64,000 nucleotides of DNA from JBBDIM01 sp040880405. Its GTDB lineage: Bacteria > Planctomycetota > Planctomycetia > Pirellulales > Pirellulaceae. The stretch spans positions 1 to 64,000 of the forward strand of contig JBBDIM010000118.1 in assembly GCA_040880405.1 (NCBI GenBank), in the 5' to 3' direction. This document shows, piece by piece, positions 31,991-40,709 of this stretch. Numbering within the stretch: position 1 is the first letter of the stretch; each line of letters starts with the position of its first letter. The notes below the pieces were generated by a model that ran no database searches, was not told the origin of the DNA, and worked only from the letters and a program-made list of their open reading frames with translations. The translations under genes and the position numbers were made by a program.

Positions 31991-33499
31991 ATGATACTGA
32001 CTACGAAGGCTCCAGCCGCAAGTCGCGCGGTTCAAACATTCCTCGATCAGGAGCACAAGCTGTTGATCGATGGCCAATGGATCGCGGCCCATTCCGGCAA
32101 GACGTTTGAAGTAAAAAACCCCGCGGACGCCAGCAGCATCGCCCAGGTGGCCGAAGGGGACGCGGCCGATATCAACCGAGCGGTCGCTGCCGCCCGGCGG
32201 GCCTTCGAAGAGGGTGCCTGGCCGGCGCTGACCAGTTCCGAGCGGGGCAAACTGCTTTGGAAGTTGGCCGACTTAATGGAGCAGCACCTCGAAGAACTGG
32301 CCGAGATTGAATCGCTCGACAACGGCAAGCCGAGGGCCGTCGCGGCGGCGGCGGATGTCCCGCTGGCGATCGATCTGTTTCGCTACATGGCCGGCTGGGC
32401 GACTAAGATCGAAGGGACCACGATCCCCATTTCCGTTCCCTATCTGCCAGGAGCGGAGTTCCACTCGTACACGCTCCGCGAGCCGGTCGGGGTGGTCGGA
32501 CAGATCATTCCCTGGAACTTTCCATTGCTCATGGCGGCGTGGAAGCTAGGTCCCGCTTTGGCTGCCGGATGCACGGTCGTGCTGAAAGTAGCGGAGGAAA
32601 CACCACTTAGCGCGTTACGGCTGGGGCAGTTGATTCAAGAGGCCGGATTTCCGCCGGGGGTGGTCAATATCATCACCGGCTTCGGCGAAACGGCTGGGGC
32701 GGCACTCTCTGGTCACCCCGATGTCGATAAGATCGCTTTCACCGGCTCGACTGAGGTGGGCAAGCTGATCGTCAAGGCCGCGGGAGAAACCAATCTGAAG
32801 AAGATTACCTTGGAGCTGGGTGGCAAAAGTCCCAACATCATTTTGCCGGATGCCGAGTTACCTTCCGCGATCGCCGGAGCGGCCAATGCGATCTTCTTCA
32901 ACCATGGTCAGTGCTGCACCGCGGGCTCACGACTCTTTGTGCATCGCAGCCAATTCGACCAAGTGGTGGAAGGGGTCGCGGAACAGGCCAAACAGATCAA
33001 GCTTGGGCCGGGAATGCATCCCGACGCGGGGATGGGCCCCATGGTTTCCCGAATCCAGCAAGATCGAGTTTGCGGCTACCTGGAAGCAGGTTTTCAAGAA
33101 GGTGCAAAAGCCGTTGTCGGTGGCAAGCGTGGAGAAGGGGAGGGCTACTTCGTTGAACCGACTGTGTTGGTCGATACCAAGCCGGATATGAAAGTGATTC
33201 GGGAAGAGATCTTCGGCCCCGTGGTCGCCGCCGTCGCGTACGATGATGTCGAGGAATTGGTCGCCGCCGCGAACGACAGCATTTATGGTCTGGCCGCCGC
33301 CGTCTGGACGCGCGATATCAGCAAAGGGCATCGAATCGCCAAGCGAATTAAGGCAGGCACCGTGTGGGTCAACTGCTACAACGTTTTTGATGCCTCCTTA
33401 CCCTTCGGCGGCTACAAGCAGTCGGGCTGGGGGCGAGAAATGGGACACGAGGCCATTAGTAACTACACCCAAACCAAGGCGGTCACGCTGCAATTGTGA
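31991..33499 (+). CDS. NAD(P)-dependent aldehyde dehydrogenase
   Basis: 502 residues, full length for the ALDH superfamily. The start at 31991 has AAGGAG seven bases upstream. The NAD-binding GSTEVGK segment, the general base Glu in TLELGGKSPN, and the catalytic Cys in NHGQCCTAGSRL are all present. The C-terminal PFGGYKQSGWGREMG motif places it near the class 1/2 retinal/betaine-aldehyde-type group. It would oxidise an aldehyde to the acid in the cytoplasm; substrate cannot be told from sequence. The next gene, an exported hydrolase, starts 47 bp later, but a shared pathway is not evident. Confidence 0.95.
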   Translation: MILTTKAPAASRAVQTFLDQEHKLLIDGQWIAAHSGKTFEVKNPADASSIAQVAEGDAADINRAVAAARRAFEEGAWPALTSSERGKLLWKLADLMEQHLEELAEIESLDNGKPRAVAAAADVPLAIDLFRYMAGWATKIEGTTIPISVPYLPGAEFHSYTLREPVGVVGQIIPWNFPLLMAAWKLGPALAAGCTVVLKVAEETPLSALRLGQLIQEAGFPPGVVNIITGFGETAGAALSGHPDVDKIAFTGSTEVGKLIVKAAGETNLKKITLELGGKSPNIILPDAELPSAIAGAANAIFFNHGQCCTAGSRLFVHRSQFDQVVEGVAEQAKQIKLGPGMHPDAGMGPMVSRIQQDRVCGYLEAGFQEGAKAVVGGKRGEGEGYFVEPTVLVDTKPDMKVIREEIFGPVVAAVAYDDVEELVAAANDSIYGLAAAVWTRDISKGHRIAKRIKAGTVWVNCYNVFDASLPFGGYKQSGWGREMGHEAISNYTQTKAVTLQL

Positions 33500-33546
33500 G
33501 CGTCGTCGCGAAGAATCACCTCGTTCCTGTGAGAAGATGTAAGCTT

Positions 33547-34973
33547 ATGAATCGCACCATCGGTTGGATGTTTGCTCTCTGTTTCATGCTGATAATCGGT
33601 TCGGCGACATTGCGAGCCGAATCGATCGAGGCGAACCCGCAGCTCCCGGAGTCCCAACCCTGGGACCTAGCGCAGTTGAGCGAGCCGCCGAACTTCGCTT
33701 GGTTGGATCAGGACGCGCCGGTTCGTTCGCTGCTGTACGCAGGAGAAACTTATAAGGGAAGGCGGACGCAGGTATTCGCGTACTATGCGACGCCCGGGAC
33801 GTTGAGTGGACATCCCGAAGACGATCAAAACTTGCCCGCAGTGGTTTTGGTTCATGGAGGTGGTGGCACCGCGTTTCGAGAATGGGCCGAACTATGGGCT
33901 AAGCGTGGATATGCGGCCATTGCGATGGATCTCGCGGGACATCAACCGATTGCCGGCAAGAATGCCCATCAAAGGGAAAATCGCAGGAGACTGGATCAAC
34001 CGGGTCCGGATCAGGGGGATGAGGAAAAATTTGGTGCAATCGATAATCCGGCGGAAGAACAGTGGCCTTATCACGCCGTCGCTAATGTGATTCGTGGGCA
34101 TTCCTTGCTGCGTAGCTTTGCGGAAGTCGACGCGGAGCGAACCGCGGTGACCGGGATCAGTTGGGGTGGCTACCTCACCTGCATCGTCGCGGGGGTCGAT
34201 AACCGATTTAAGGCGGCGGTGCCCGTGTATGGGTGTGGCTACCTGCATGAGAATAGCGTCTGGCTCGACCGTTTGGCGGGAATGGAACCACCACAACGCC
34301 AGAAGTGGATTAAGCTCTGGGATCCTTCCCGCTACCTGCCGGCGGTCTCGATGCCGATCTTGTTTGTCAACGGAACCAACGACTTTGCCTATCCGCTGGA
34401 CAGCTACATGAAGAGCTTCGACGCGGTGCCGGGCGAGAAACAGATTGGCGAGAAACAGATTCGCGTCACCGTCAATATGCCGCATGGTCATCCCCCAGGC
34501 TGGCAGCCGGTGGAGATCGGGCGTTTCGTCGATCATCATCTGCTAGGCAAGCCGGGGCTGCCGGTGCTGACGGAGCCCAAAGTAGACCAAGGTGTCGTTG
34601 AGCTAAGCTGGGAAGGGGCACTCGCGTTGTCACAAGCGGCACTTCACTTCACCAAGGACGACACGCCGATCAACAAGCGGACCTGGACGAGCCGCCCCGC
34701 CACAATTGAGGGAGCGACGATTGAAGTGAACGACTTGCCCGCCAATGCAACCGCTTGGTTTATCACCGCCACGGACGAGCAGGACGCGACCGTCAGTACG
34801 CGNNNNNNNNNNNNNNNNNNNNNNNNNNNNNNNNNNNNNNNNNNNNNNNNNNNNNNNNNNNNNNNNNNNNNNNNNNNNNNNNNNNNNNNNNNNNNNNNNN
34901 NNCAACCGCTTGGTTTATCACCGCCACGGACGAGCAGGACGCGACCGTCAGTACGCGTGTTCAACTCCCGTAG
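33547..34973 (+). CDS. Secreted alpha/beta hydrolase (acetyl-xylan-esterase/dienelactone-hydrolase type), interrupted by N gap
   Basis: The ATG at 33547 starts a signal peptide (MNRTIGWMFALCFMLIIGSATLRA). The hydrolase core shows LVHGGGGTAFREWAELW (oxyanion region), the nucleophile elbow TGISWGGY, the acid VNGTNDFAYP and the His in MPHGHPPGW, so the triad is complete. A C-terminal beta domain follows. The frame runs into 100 N at 34803-34902. The 55 bases before the gap are repeated exactly after it, so with the gap and one copy removed the protein reads through as ...FITATDEQDATVSTRVQLP and stops at 34973, about 423 residues. Substrate unknown. Confidence 0.85.
34748..34957. other. Scaffold gap flanked by an exact 55-bp overlap
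   Basis: Bases 34748-34802 are identical to 34903-34957, separated by exactly 100 N (34803-34902). This is the pattern of two contigs that overlap by 55 bp but were scaffolded with a default-size gap. The true sequence most likely lacks 155 bp of this stretch. Confidence 0.92.
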
Positions 34974-34980
34974 TTGGCAG

Positions 34981-35053
34981 CTCCCCCACGGTCTTGCGAC
35001 CGTGGCTACCTCAAGAATTCGTCGTAGCTACGCTTGCAAAAGCGTGGGGGAAG
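34981..35053. repeat. Double-hairpin inverted repeat
   Basis: The left arm 34981-35009 (CTCCCCCACGGTCTTGCG...) and right arm 35024-35053 are inverted copies sharing CCCCCACG and GTAGCTAC/GTGGCTAC ends. Each arm also contains its own hairpin (CACGGT/ACCGTG at 34987-35004, ACGCTT/AAGCGT at 35030-35045). It lies between convergent genes and may act as a bidirectional terminator or be a REP-like element. Confidence 0.65.
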
Positions 35054-35108
35054 TGCTCTACCGCGTAAACAAAAACCGCCGCAAGACCGAATTTTTGACA
35101 GCTACGGC

Positions 35109-36392
35109 TCAAGCCTTGGCCAATACTTCGCCGATAACCTGCATCCCTTCGGCCTGCTTACGATGCACGAAGGCCATCGCCTGCTTCACTTTTTCGAGCG
35201 CCGTGGGATAGTCCGCATCGATTTCGAATAGGATATCGGCCATCTTTTCCGCCGGGGTCGAGTCAAACTCGGGCAGCCACTCGGCCAGGCCGATATCTTC
35301 GAACATCCAGCACTTCGGGCTATGGAACTCGGAGAAGGTATGAATGATGGGCGTGCCGTTGGCTAGGGCGATGATCGGCGAGTGGGGCTCGTGGCAAACC
35401 ACGGTATGTGCCCTGGCGAACACCGAGGCGGCTTCGTCCGCGTTCCAGAAGTAGTCCAGGTTCACGACATGCCGCTTGAGGTTGTCGGGGAGACGGTCGT
35501 AGATGAACCGTTTGTTGTGTACCATCTCCTTCTCGACTTCTGGCGAAATCAAGACTTTGTGCCCTGTCTTCTCGACCCACAACGCGATCAGTTTTCGGTA
35601 AACCTCGGCCCGTCGCTCGTCATCGGCGATCATCTCCGGCGTGGGGTTTAGTGGGTTGAGTTTGGGCGTCCGCCGATCATCGACTCCGGGATACTTCGGC
35701 GTGTGGGTTCGCAGTTGGAGGGTGATGAATTTGCGATCCTCTAATCCCAGCTTTTTCATCGTGGCCAAGCCGCGTTCTTCATCCCGGACATCGATTCCGA
35801 AACAGCCATCCGGGCCGAAATCCAGAACCGGTGGCTGGACCTTCGCCTCTTTCAAAATATCGAGCGTGCGGCTCTCACGACAATAAATAAACGACGCCCC
35901 TTCGAGCAAGGCGATTCGCTTCTCCGCCCCTGGACCATTCACCATATTGCGAAAATACGACTGACCATACAGACCGTAAGGTTTGCCAATTTTCTGGCAA
36001 TGCTCCATGTAGTCGGTGCTTTGCCCCATCCCGGAATTGCGAATGAACAGGTCACTGCGCTCGATCGCAGCGCGAACTCGCTTGCTACTCTCGTTGTCTC
36101 CGCGGAGGCTCCCTTTGACGATCTCAACCTGCGGGAAACGCTCGCGGAGCATTTTTTCTACTCGGTCGTCGACCTTGGCCGCCCACAAAATCACCTTCAC
36201 GTCCGGCAAATGCTCTTCCAGCACGCGGAGTGTTCCCGGGGTATGGCCGATATCGCCAATGTTGACAGTATCCCAAGCGGATTGGAGTAGAATGGTCTTC
36301 GACTTGGGTTCGACCGCGTAAGCTCGCGTGCCGATCGCGACCGCGGCCGCTCCCAGAGTTCCAAGAAAATGACGTCGGTTGGGTTTAGGCAT
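35109..36392 (-). CDS. Tat-exported polysaccharide pyruvyl transferase-family protein
   Basis: 427 residues from the ATG at 36392; the frame is open to 36608, but this start opens into a twin-arginine signal (KPNRRHFLGTLGAAAVAIGTRAYA). The remainder resembles the polysaccharide pyruvyl transferase family: an N-terminal Rossmann half (WDTVNIGDIGHTPGTLRVL), then a second half with TLQLRTHTPKYPG and HTVVCHEPHSPIIALANGTPIIH. Known members add ketal-pyruvate to sugars in the cytoplasm. Export by Tat is unusual for that activity, so the reaction here is open. It is convergent with the hydrolase and not in an operon. Confidence 0.8.
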   Translation of the reverse strand: MPKPNRRHFLGTLGAAAVAIGTRAYAVEPKSKTILLQSAWDTVNIGDIGHTPGTLRVLEEHLPDVKVILWAAKVDDRVEKMLRERFPQVEIVKGSLRGDNESSKRVRAAIERSDLFIRNSGMGQSTDYMEHCQKIGKPYGLYGQSYFRNMVNGPGAEKRIALLEGASFIYCRESRTLDILKEAKVQPPVLDFGPDGCFGIDVRDEERGLATMKKLGLEDRKFITLQLRTHTPKYPGVDDRRTPKLNPLNPTPEMIADDERRAEVYRKLIALWVEKTGHKVLISPEVEKEMVHNKRFIYDRLPDNLKRHVVNLDYFWNADEAASVFARAHTVVCHEPHSPIIALANGTPIIHTFSEFHSPKCWMFEDIGLAEWLPEFDSTPAEKMADILFEIDADYPTALEKVKQAMAFVHRKQAEGMQVIGEVLAKA

Positions 36393-37060
36393 GGTAAAGC
36401 GGGACCTCTTCGCGGGTTGGGGCAATCTGACTGCTACTCCCAGCGTAATTTTCCACCACGCGAATGTCCATTGCCGCGAGGGTAATTGGCCAGAGTTCGC
36501 TCCGCCGCCTTTGGACGACCTATCCGCAACAGAGAGGGCGTGATTGATAGGAGGAATGGACGTCGTCCGCTTCACCACACAACAGTTGCGATTGGACCGA
36601 CGTCGCATCGAGTTTCACCGATGTGCAAAGATGCGATCGCAATCCGTTCGCCTGTCGCGTGCCCACTTTAGGTACGGAGAACCGCGGCGGATCGCTGATC
36701 TGCCACCGACCACGCAGCCGTTCAAACTTTCGAAATAATGTTGCCTTATTCATACCCCACCAGACACCTCGATTAGGAGAAGGTTCGCTCCGCTGCCGTT
36801 ACACAATCGACCGCGCGCAATATCGGACTTCCCCATCAGAAATTTGCACTCGGACAGGTGTACTCTCCAGGTCCAGAAAACGCAATGGCAAGGGTAGTTC
36901 GTCGGTGTCGAACCGTTCTTGGCTCAATCATCCGACGATTCTCGGGGGTGATTGGATTGCGCAAAAAAAGATTGGGTGGAAATGCCCCGTTGGGTAGATC
37001 ACAATGGTGGCGTGCAACTCGCTTAATTTTTGAACTTTCTCGCCTTGATCGGTCCAGACC
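36393..37060. other. 668-bp divergent intergenic region
   Basis: It lies between the minus-strand pyruvyl-transferase-like gene and the plus-strand EEP gene and must hold both promoters. Short open frames here have no recognisable motif or ribosome-binding site. I see no repeat or RNA structure that stands out. Confidence 0.45.
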
Positions 37061-37930
37061 ATGTCATTCACGCGCCGCGATTTTTGTGCTTTTCTTGGTA
37101 CCGCCGGACTTGCCTCGCTGATCAACGCCACACGTGGGGATCAACCGGTCGCTAGCGGACCTCGGGTAATCGCCTACAATGTCTATGCCTTTGACGGGTG
37201 GCCGAAAGATCGGCCCCTGGCGATCCGAGCCAAGAGATTAGGCCAGATGCCAACTCGCGTCGCTCAGGATCTGGCCCTGTATCAACCGGACATCATCAAT
37301 TTCTCAGAGTCCCCCGCGCAGCAACAGGCAGAAGAGGTCGCTAAGCGGCTGGGAATGCATCATGTCCGTTTCCCAAGCGGGAAGAACTGGCCTGGGACAA
37401 TTCTCAGCCGATACGAGATTGTCGAGTCGGCAGGCGCTCCGATCGTGGGCGGGAAGCGCTCGGAAGATCTTTTCACGCGGCACTGGGGCAGAGCCACGCT
37501 GAAACTTTCGGACGATGAAAATTTGGTGGTTCATTCCGCCCACTTGATGCCGGGCCCCGATCCGGCTGTCCGGCTCCGAGAAACGACCGAGATGCTCCGC
37601 AGTATGGCTCAGGATATCGAGGCGAATCGCTCGATGCTGCTAATTGGTGACCTGAACCACACACCTGACTCCGAGGAATATCGGATGTGGATCGATGCCG
37701 GCTGGGTCGACACATTTACTGCCGTTGGAAAAGGGGAGGGCCTTACGATTCCCGCCAACGTGCCAACCCATCGGATCGATTATATCTTGGCCCGAGGACC
37801 GATCGCCAAGCGAATTGTGGAAGGCCGACCACTGTTTGAAGGGGCCTTCCGATTGAATGACCAAGACCCCCACGGATTCGCCCTGAGCGACCACCTGCCC
37901 CAATTCGCGGTGTTCGGCGAAAAAGAGTGA
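37061..37930 (+). CDS. Exported endonuclease/exonuclease/phosphatase-fold protein
   Basis: 289 residues. The N-terminus SFTRRDFCAFLGTAGLASLINA is a twin-arginine-like signal. The EEP fold is indicated by VIAYNVYAFDGW (first strand and Asn), INFSE (metal Glu), LIGDLNHTPDS (Asp-Asn pair) and ALSDHLPQFA (C-terminal Asp-His). The order and residues match metal-dependent phosphoesterases of the DNase I-like family, here probably a periplasmic phosphodiesterase or a relative. Substrate cannot be told. The gene is convergent with cheB, whose stop lies 16 bp beyond. Confidence 0.85.
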   Translation: MSFTRRDFCAFLGTAGLASLINATRGDQPVASGPRVIAYNVYAFDGWPKDRPLAIRAKRLGQMPTRVAQDLALYQPDIINFSESPAQQQAEEVAKRLGMHHVRFPSGKNWPGTILSRYEIVESAGAPIVGGKRSEDLFTRHWGRATLKLSDDENLVVHSAHLMPGPDPAVRLRETTEMLRSMAQDIEANRSMLLIGDLNHTPDSEEYRMWIDAGWVDTFTAVGKGEGLTIPANVPTHRIDYILARGPIAKRIVEGRPLFEGAFRLNDQDPHGFALSDHLPQFAVFGEKE

Positions 37931-37946
37931 CGTAGCGCGCGATAAT

Positions 37947-39029
37947 TCATCCGCGGGAAGCGGTTTGAAGTCTCGGTCTAAATCGGTTCGCGAGCCAAGG
38001 CCCGATTTTTTCCAGTGGCACGATGTAGCGCGCCGCACCCAACTCGATCGCTTCGCGCGGCATCCCGTACACCACGCAGGTCTCTTCATCCTGAGCCAGC
38101 GTGACAAAACCCGCCTGTCTCAGTGCCAACAAACCTTGGGCTCCGTCCTTGCCCATGCCGGTCAACAAGACACCCACCCCGGCAACACCTGGCAGACTGG
38201 CGCAAGAGCGAAACGTCACATCGACCGAGGGTCGAAACTGATTGACAGGAGGGCCGTCGAGCAGGCGGATTTGTAGTCGGAAACCACGCTGCACAACCAT
38301 CATGTGCCGGTCCCCCGGTGCCAACAGAGCTAAACCAGTCTCCAAGGCATCACCATCGACCGCTTCACGGACCTCGAATCGGCACTGCCGGTTAAGCCGC
38401 TCGGCGAAAGGCCCCGTAAAATCGGACGGCATGTGCTGCACAATCAAGATGGGTGGCACTTGAGCAGGCAACTCAGCGAGTATTCTGCTGATTGTTTCCG
38501 GGCCACCGGTCGAGGCCCCAATCACGATCAAAGAACGTGATTGCTCGGCTTGGTCCTTGGGATTCGCGCTCTCGCCCGCGATGAAGGGAATCGGCCGGGT
38601 AGCCGCGGTGCGCTCGCGACGGAACACCGGCTGAATGAAGAGCGAGGCTTGCTTCACCTTCTCCGACAATTCGCGAGACATCGCCGCAAGACGAGCGGTC
38701 CCACGACTGTTGGGCTTATACACGATATCGATCGCGCCCAGCTTCATCGCTCGCAGGACCCTAGGCCGGTCGGCGATCGAGGGCGTTGAGACGATGACAA
38801 CCGGGGTGGGTCGTGCCGCCATCAATTTGCGGAGAAAGGTTAGCCCATTCATTCTCGGCATCTGGAGATCGAGCGTGATCACATCCACCGCCTGAGCCTT
38901 CAGCAGATCCCATGCCTCGTATGGATCAGCAGCCGTGGCAACGACGGTAATTTCTGGATCTTCCTGAAGCAGTTGCGTAAGCAGACTCCGCATCAACGGA
39001 CTATCATCGACGACGAGTACTCGCACCAC
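37947..39029 (-). CDS. cheB: Chemotaxis response regulator protein-glutamate methylesterase CheB
   Basis: About 360 residues. The GTG at 39029 is preferred because GGAGG lies six bases upstream; GTG 39044 is the alternative. The receiver domain has DD at 8-9 and the phospho-acceptor D54 (ITLDLQMPRMNG). The C-terminal methylesterase has its triad in IGASTGGPET (Ser), LIVQHMPSDFT (His) and GMGKDGAQG (Asp). It demethylates and deamidates MCP glutamates and is activated by CheA. The linker of about 60 residues is of normal length. It is the last gene of the chemotaxis run, 15 bp after cheD. Confidence 0.95.
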   Translation of the reverse strand: MVRVLVVDDSPLMRSLLTQLLQEDPEITVVATAADPYEAWDLLKAQAVDVITLDLQMPRMNGLTFLRKLMAARPTPVVIVSTPSIADRPRVLRAMKLGAIDIVYKPNSRGTARLAAMSRELSEKVKQASLFIQPVFRRERTAATRPIPFIAGESANPKDQAEQSRSLIVIGASTGGPETISRILAELPAQVPPILIVQHMPSDFTGPFAERLNRQCRFEVREAVDGDALETGLALLAPGDRHMMVVQRGFRLQIRLLDGPPVNQFRPSVDVTFRSCASLPGVAGVGVLLTGMGKDGAQGLLALRQAGFVTLAQDEETCVVYGMPREAIELGAARYIVPLEKIGPWLANRFRPRLQTASRG

Positions 39030-39044
39030 CGTACACCTCCGCAC

Positions 39045-39632
39045 TTAAAAGAGCTCAACATTGCAGGTGGTGGCCACCGGCCTGGCGGTTCGACAACGAC
39101 GGAGGTACTCGCTTTCAGCCTGTTTGACCGCTCGTTCCGCCTCGCGGTCGACCGTCTTGGCGAAGGCGCGACCGGTGTGGGTGTGAAAATGCACGCGGAG
39201 CGGTTTCTTCCCGCCGAGCATCCTACCAACGGTCGGAATGCGTTCCGCTTCGAGAAACTCTTCGATGAATTTGCGGTTCTTCTGGCCAATGTTCAAGCCG
39301 GAAGCGGTGAAATCGAGCACCTCTCCTCCGCCAAAAATTTTGGCCTGAATCCGATACCGTTCACCTCCCTGTTTCATGATCGCGTTGATCAGCAACTCCA
39401 TGGCATGAGTACCGTACCGGGCGGTCACTCCCTGCGAATCGCTATCGCCTGGCAACATGAAGTGATTCATGCCGCCTACCTTTGCCTCCGGATCATAAAG
39501 ACAAGCGGCGATACAGGAACCGAGAACGGTTCGTAACTCCAGGGGCTGCCGGCTAGCGAACAACTCTCCGGCGATAATGCTGCGATAGGACGTAGGTCTC
39601 TGCATCGCGGTGGAACCTTGTACGGTGAACAT
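39045..39632 (-). CDS. cheD: Chemoreceptor glutamine deamidase CheD
   Basis: 195 residues from the ATG at 39632; a later ATG at 39605 is possible, and no start has a strong ribosome-binding site. The catalytic Cys is in VLGSCIAACLYD (C40) and the His in GGMNHFMLP (H57), both diagnostic of CheD. It deamidates receptor glutamines and in other bacteria interacts with CheC. No cheC is seen in this operon, so here it may act only on receptors or with a distant partner. It lies 16 bp after cheR. Confidence 0.95.
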   Translation of the reverse strand: MFTVQGSTAMQRPTSYRSIIAGELFASRQPLELRTVLGSCIAACLYDPEAKVGGMNHFMLPGDSDSQGVTARYGTHAMELLINAIMKQGGERYRIQAKIFGGGEVLDFTASGLNIGQKNRKFIEEFLEAERIPTVGRMLGGKKPLRVHFHTHTGRAFAKTVDREAERAVKQAESEYLRRCRTARPVATTCNVELF

Positions 39633-39648
39633 GGAAGAGGGAGAGGAG

Positions 39649-40527
39649 TTACTTCGACGACGTTTCCAACCGGTAAATCGTCCCACCGATCGGCGTGAAC
39701 GGGGTCTGTTGCTGGCAGATATTTTCCGAGTGCCCCAACATCAGATAACCGTGTGACTCAAGGCAAGGAGCCATCGCGTTGAGGATTTGATTTTGCGTGG
39801 CGCGGTTGAAATAAATCATCACATTGCGGCAGAAAATCACATCAAACTTCGTGTGAATCGGCCAAGGTCGCTTGTTCAGATTGATTTGGCGAAACGTGAT
39901 CAGCTCGCGGACTTCCGGTCGGACCTTACAAATCCCTTCATTACGTCCGCTCCCCTTGAGCAAGAACCGTTGCTTGTAGTCGTCCGGCACAATCTCGACC
40001 TCCGGCAGGGAGTAAATTCCTTGCGCGGCGGTCTCCAAAACCTGCGTGTCAATATCGGAGGCCAAGACACGGATGTCCCAACCGCTGTGGTGCGCGAAAA
40101 AGTCGAGCAAGGTCATGGCAATGGTGTAGGGCTCGTGACCACGGCTGCTCGCGGCGCACCAGATGCGGAGCTTTCGTTTGTCGCCCCGTTTGGTCTTCTT
40201 CACGAGTTCCGGCAGAACCGTCTCGCGGAGAAACTGAAAATGGTGGGACTCTCGAAAAAAGTCGGTCTTGTTAGTCGTGATGCAGTTAATCATCTCCTGC
40301 ATCTCAACTTCCCCTCCCTCATGCCTGAGGTAGTGGAGGTAGTCCTCGTAGGAATCAAGACGAAGCACCCTGACCCGTTTGGCGAGTCTCGACCCGACGA
40401 GCGAATGCTTGGCGTCGGACAAGGAGATTCCCGTTTCAGTAAAAATTAGGTCTCGCAGTTGATGGAACTCAGCTAGGCTGGGCCACAGTTCCTGTCTGGC
40501 TAAACCGCGAGTTTCAGTATCGATCAT
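39649..40527 (-). CDS. cheR: Chemotaxis protein methyltransferase CheR
   Basis: About 292 residues if the ATG at 40527 is used (GCGGA upstream); the frame is open to 40593 with weaker starts. The N-terminal helical domain (FHQLRDLIFTETGISL...) binds the receptor. The SAM-binding domain carries RIWCAASSRGHEPYTIAM and the FCRNVMIYFN motif typical of CheR. It methylates MCP glutamates. It is separated from the mcp gene by a hairpin terminator at 40637-40672, so cheR-cheD-cheB may be expressed at a lower level than the upstream genes. Confidence 0.95.
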   Translation of the reverse strand: MIDTETRGLARQELWPSLAEFHQLRDLIFTETGISLSDAKHSLVGSRLAKRVRVLRLDSYEDYLHYLRHEGGEVEMQEMINCITTNKTDFFRESHHFQFLRETVLPELVKKTKRGDKRKLRIWCAASSRGHEPYTIAMTLLDFFAHHSGWDIRVLASDIDTQVLETAAQGIYSLPEVEIVPDDYKQRFLLKGSGRNEGICKVRPEVRELITFRQINLNKRPWPIHTKFDVIFCRNVMIYFNRATQNQILNAMAPCLESHGYLMLGHSENICQQQTPFTPIGGTIYRLETSSK

Positions 40528-40636
40528 TTTCAATTCCGCTTTGCAAGATGCCATGGATCGGAGCGGTATACCGGCGGACCGGGCTTCAATCATCTTTTAA
40601 AATCACAGGATCACAGGTCTTTCGGTCCCTCGCCGG

Positions 40637-40672
40637 AAAAGGCGTCGCGACAAGTTCGTCACGACGCCTTTT
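40637..40672 (-). terminator. Bidirectional-type terminator between mcp and cheR
   Basis: AAAAGGCGTCG (40637-40647) pairs with CGACGCCTTTT (40662-40672), giving a U tract on either strand. It lies 38 bp past the mcp stop. It would reduce read-through into cheR. Confidence 0.8.
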
Positions 40673-40709
40673 CACTGACTGAGGAAAACGTTATTTCCGT
40701 GGCCGAGGC

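Noticed and set aside
34803..34902. Translation through the N run as part of a longer hydrolase
   Set aside because: The flanking 55-bp duplication shows the gap is spurious; the true frame stops at 34973.
36623..36997. 124-codon frame in the divergent region before the EEP gene
   Set aside because: Arg/Ser/Pro-rich with no recognised pattern and no start signal.
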